From Maricaulis sp. (GTDB lineage Bacteria > Pseudomonadota > Alphaproteobacteria > Caulobacterales > Maricaulaceae): a stretch of 8,771 nucleotides of DNA. How positions within the stretch are numbered: position 1 is the stretch's first letter; each line of letters begins with the position of its first letter. The translations under genes were made by a program, and so were the position numbers. The DNA lies in NCBI GenBank assembly GCA_002694345.1, contig NZLV01000104.1, forward strand, positions 1 through 8,771, given 5' to 3'. The notes beneath the pieces are model-generated. The model had not been told where the DNA came from, made no database searches, and saw nothing but the letters and a program-made list of their open reading frames with translations. Below are positions 5,722 through 8,771 of this stretch, piece by piece.

Positions 5722-8700
5722 CCGGATATGCCGAACTGATCGCCATGACCAATTTCTCTTTCCTGCGCGGCGCCTCCCATGCCGAGGAGATGGTGGAAAC
5801 GGCAAAGACCTTGAGGCTCAAGGCCTTGGGGGTGTGCGACCTGAACACGCTGGCGGGTGTGGTGCGTGCCCATCTGGCTGCAAAGGAGCAAGGGCTGCCG
5901 CTTCTGGTCGGCGCCCGGCTGCGCCCGGTCAGGGGGCCTGACCTGGTCTGTTATCCCACGGACCGGGCGGCTTATGGGCGGCTTTCGACGCTGATTTCCC
6001 GGGGCAAAATGGGTGAGGAGGTGGCCAAGGGCGAGTGCCGGATCACGATCGAGGATATCCTCGCCCAGGGAGAGGGGCAGATCTTTATCGCTTGTCCCCC
6101 ATCCCAAGCGGACCCGGACTTCGAACCGCTGTTGCTGCGATTGCGGGCACATTGGGGGGATAGGCTCTACCTGGCGGCGCACCATCACATGCGTGGGGGC
6201 GACCGGGCGCGGCTGGGCGAATTGGCCGCCCTGTCCAACCGGACGGGAGTGCCGCTTCTGGCCACTCAGGATGCGCTCTACCACACGCCGGCCCGCCGCC
6301 CCCTGCAGGACGTGATGACCTGTATCCGGGAGGGCTGCACGGTCGATGATGCCGGCTTCCGACTGGAGGCCAATGCCGAACGTCATCTCAAACCCGCCGC
6401 GCAGATGGCGGCCCTGTTCGAGGGGTATGAAGCCGCCCTGGCCCGCAGTCTGGAAATCGTGAAGCGCTGCCGCTTCAGCCTGGATGAGTTGTCCTATGTC
6501 TATCCCGACGAACCGGTCCCCGCCGGCAGCACGCCGCAAGAGCATCTTGTCCGCCTGACCTGGGAGGGCGCAGCACAGCGTTATCCGGACGGGGTTCCGC
6601 CCAAGGTCTCCCAGCTCATCCTGCGCGAACTGGCCCTGATCGAGGAGCTCAACTATCCGGCCTACTTCCTGACCGTGCATGACATTGTCGCCTGGGCGCG
6701 GGGCCAGGGCATCCTGTGCCAGGGGCGTGGATCGGCGGCCAATTCGGCGGTCTGCTATTGCCTGGGCATCACCAGTGTCGACCCGGCCAGTTCCAGCCTC
6801 CTCTTTGCGCGCTTTTTGTCCAAGGAACGCCGCGAGCCCCCGGACATCGATGTCGACTTCGAGCATGAGCGGCGCGAGGAAGTGATCCAGTATGTCTATC
6901 GCCGCTATGGCCGGGACCGGGCGGCGCTGGCCGCGACGGTGATCTGCTACCGGCCGCGCTCGGCCCTGCGCGAAGTGTGCAAGGCGCTGGGCCTGTCAGA
7001 GGACATCGCCACCGCGCTGAGCGGCACGGTCTGGGGGAGTTGGGGCAGCAAGGTGAATGCGGAGCATATCCGCGAAACCGGGCTGGACCCGGACAAGCCG
7101 GTTCTGCGCCAGGCGCTGATCCTGGCGGGGCAATTGATCGGCTTTCCGCGCCATCTCTCCCAGCATGTTGGCGGGTTTGTCCTGACCCAGGGGCCGCTGA
7201 TCGAGACCGTGCCGATCGGCAATGCGGCGATGGAGGCACGGACCTTCATCGAATGGGACAAGGACGATATCGACGCGCTGGGCATCATGAAGGTGGATGT
7301 GCTGGCGCTGGGCATGCTGAGTTGCATCCGCAAGGCCTTCGCCATGCTGGCCTTCTATCGCGGTGAGGACTGGGATCTGGCCACCATCCCGGAGGGGGAT
7401 GAGGCGGTCTATGACATGTTGTGCAAGGCCGACAGTCTGGGCGTATTCCAGGTGGAGAGCCGGGCCCAGATGACCATGCTGCCAAGGCTTCGGCCGCGCT
7501 GTTTCTATGATCTGGTGATCGAGGTGGCGATTGTCAGACCCGGTCCGATCCAGGGGGATATGGTGCATCCCTATCTGCGCCGTCGGAAGGGGCTGGAACC
7601 GGTGCGCTTTCCCAGCCCGGATCCGTCCTGCGGTCCGGCCGACGAGCTGGAGCGGATATTGCGCCGGACGCTGGGCGTGCCGCTGTTCCAGGAACAGGCG
7701 ATGCAGATCGCCATTGATGCGGCCAAGTTCACGCCGGACGAGGCCAATGGCTTGCGCCGGGCCATGGCGACCTTCCGCAAGATGGGCACGATCACCGAAT
7801 ACCAGAACAAGATGGTGGGCGGCATGGTGGCGCGCGGCTATGCGCCGGAGTTTGCCGAGGCCTGTTTCAACCAGATCAAGGGGTTTGGCGAATACGGCTT
7901 CCCGGAAAGCCATGCGGCCAGTTTCGCCCTCCTCGTCTATGTCTCCTCCTGGCTGAAATGCCATTACCCGGACGTGTTTGCGGCGGCCCTGCTGAACGCC
8001 CAACCCATGGGTTTTTACGCCCCGGCCCAGATCGTCCGCGATGCGCGCGAGCACGGGGTCGAGGTGCGCGGCGTCGACGTGAATTATTCCGATTGGGACT
8101 GCACGCTGGAACCGGCGCAGGACGGGGCGTTCGCCCTGCGTCTGGGCTTTCGCATGATTGACGGCATGCGCCAGGAGGATGCGGACCGGCTGATGGCGGC
8201 GCGCCAGGCCGGCTATGCCGATCCGGACAGCCTGCGGCGCCGGGCCGGTCTGGGCCGGGGAGCCATGGAACGTCTGGCGGCCGCGGACAGTTTCCGGTCC
8301 ATGCAGCTGGACCGGCGGGCCGCGCTCTGGTCGGTGCGGGGCGGGTCGCGGGACAAGGGCCTGCCGCTGTTCGATGCGGCGGAGGTGAGTGGCTTCGGGG
8401 AGGAAGGCCAGGCCGGGCTGCCCGAAATGCCGCTGTCCGAGCATGTCCTGCAGGATTATCAGACGACCGGACTGTCCCTGAAATCCCACCCGATGCGCTT
8501 CCTTCGCGAGCGCTATGCCGGAATGGGTCTGGTGAACACGAAGGACGCCAATGCGCGCGGCAATGGGCGCTGGGTGAAGACGGGGGGCGTGGTCCTAGTG
8601 CGGCAAAGGCCGGGCACGGCCAGCGGGGTGGTTTTTGTCACGATCGAGGACGAAACCGGCGTCGCCAATCTGGTCGTCTGGCCAAGGGTGTTCGAACGCT

Positions 8701-8771
8701 TCCGGCCCGTGGTGATGGGTGCGCGCCTGCTGGCGGTCAGCGGCCGGGTGCAGGAGGCGGACGGGGTGGTC
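5718..8771 (+). CDS. dnaE2: Error-prone DNA polymerase III alpha subunit DnaE2 (3' end outside the window)
   Basis: The C-family polymerase that performs damage-induced mutagenic synthesis together with ImuA and ImuB. The frame is open without interruption from ATG 5718 to the window edge: 1018 residues visible of a family usually somewhat above 1050, so only the extreme C-terminus is missing. Domains in order: a PHP domain from the start (YAELIAMTNFSFLRGAS; ATQDALYHTPARRPLQDVMTCIREG near 185-209); the palm with GRGSAANSAVCYCLGI and PDIDVDFEHERREEV, catalytic Asp378 and Asp380; the third Asp527 in KVDVLALGML; the fingers (VFQVESRAQM, ARPGP-like IVRPGPIQGDMVHPYLRR, FQEQAMQIAI, GFGEYGFPESHAASFALL); an HhH region around 855-875; LPLF at 882-885; and an OB fold from about residue 950 (WVKTGGVVLVRQRPGTASG). 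The polymerase residues look intact, while the PHP His-x-His is lost (Ile8, Met10). Translation is coupled to imuB through a 4-bp ATGA overlap, with control by the LexA box at 3500. Confidence 0.96.
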   Translation, partial: MTGYAELIAMTNFSFLRGASHAEEMVETAKTLRLKALGVCDLNTLAGVVRAHLAAKEQGLPLLVGARLRPVRGPDLVCYPTDRAAYGRLSTLISRGKMGEEVAKGECRITIEDILAQGEGQIFIACPPSQADPDFEPLLLRLRAHWGDRLYLAAHHHMRGGDRARLGELAALSNRTGVPLLATQDALYHTPARRPLQDVMTCIREGCTVDDAGFRLEANAERHLKPAAQMAALFEGYEAALARSLEIVKRCRFSLDELSYVYPDEPVPAGSTPQEHLVRLTWEGAAQRYPDGVPPKVSQLILRELALIEELNYPAYFLTVHDIVAWARGQGILCQGRGSAANSAVCYCLGITSVDPASSSLLFARFLSKERREPPDIDVDFEHERREEVIQYVYRRYGRDRAALAATVICYRPRSALREVCKALGLSEDIATALSGTVWGSWGSKVNAEHIRETGLDPDKPVLRQALILAGQLIGFPRHLSQHVGGFVLTQGPLIETVPIGNAAMEARTFIEWDKDDIDALGIMKVDVLALGMLSCIRKAFAMLAFYRGEDWDLATIPEGDEAVYDMLCKADSLGVFQVESRAQMTMLPRLRPRCFYDLVIEVAIVRPGPIQGDMVHPYLRRRKGLEPVRFPSPDPSCGPADELERILRRTLGVPLFQEQAMQIAIDAAKFTPDEANGLRRAMATFRKMGTITEYQNKMVGGMVARGYAPEFAEACFNQIKGFGEYGFPESHAASFALLVYVSSWLKCHYPDVFAAALLNAQPMGFYAPAQIVRDAREHGVEVRGVDVNYSDWDCTLEPAQDGAFALRLGFRMIDGMRQEDADRLMAARQAGYADPDSLRRRAGLGRGAMERLAAADSFRSMQLDRRAALWSVRGGSRDKGLPLFDAAEVSGFGEEGQAGLPEMPLSEHVLQDYQTTGLSLKSHPMRFLRERYAGMGLVNTKDANARGNGRWVKTGGVVLVRQRPGTASGVVFVTIEDETGVANLVVWPRVFERFRPVVMGARLLAVSGRVQEADGVV

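Noticed and set aside
5610..6866. Long minus-strand open frame opposite the end of imuB and the start of dnaE2
   Set aside because: It shows no family signature, and the plus-strand frames carry clear ImuB and DnaE2 motifs throughout.
6996..8489. 497-codon minus-strand open frame opposite dnaE2
   Set aside because: It is the longest antisense frame but His/Gln/Arg-rich with no domain; it shadows the GC-biased third positions of dnaE2.

Overview
The window reads as a GC-rich alphaproteobacterial chromosome segment. A Caulobacterales/Maricaulales-type organism is the best guess, but this is inference. The supports are an SOS operator of the alphaproteobacterial form GAAC-N7-GAAC, an imuA-imuB-dnaE2 mutagenesis cassette, several GANTC (CcrM-type methylation) sites, and the protein signatures. 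No rRNA, tRNA, CRISPR array or mobile element was seen.

Left part (1-2853), small housekeeping and unknown genes. The 3' end of biotin synthase (bioB, +) converges on an alpha/beta hydrolase of the DUF900 type (-). Back to back with the hydrolase is a pterin-4a-carbinolamine dehydratase gene (+). It converges, with a 6-bp gap, on a small exported protein of unknown function (-). Upstream of that, in the same direction and probably in the same transcript, lies an XRE-type helix-turn-helix regulator (-).

Middle (2854-3515), regulatory. A 147-bp gap holding a perfect 12-bp palindrome separates the HTH regulator from a stand-alone receiver-domain response regulator (+). About 100 bp later a LexA box sits two bases ahead of the imuA start codon. 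Four GANTC sites lie in the preceding 76 bp.

Right part (3516-8771), SOS mutasome operon. imuA (RecA-like accessory), imuB (catalytically dead Y-family polymerase homologue) and dnaE2 (error-prone C-family polymerase alpha subunit) form one translationally coupled unit. imuA and imuB overlap by 122 bp, and imuB and dnaE2 overlap at ATGA. dnaE2 is open to the window edge and lacks only its C-terminal end. Together these proteins are known in related bacteria to carry out DNA-damage-induced mutagenic translesion synthesis under LexA control.

I found no wholly new system. The less ordinary points are regulatory: the LexA box abutting the start codon (possible leaderless message), the GANTC cluster, a hairpin burying a Shine-Dalgarno sequence, and a palindrome between two divergent regulators.
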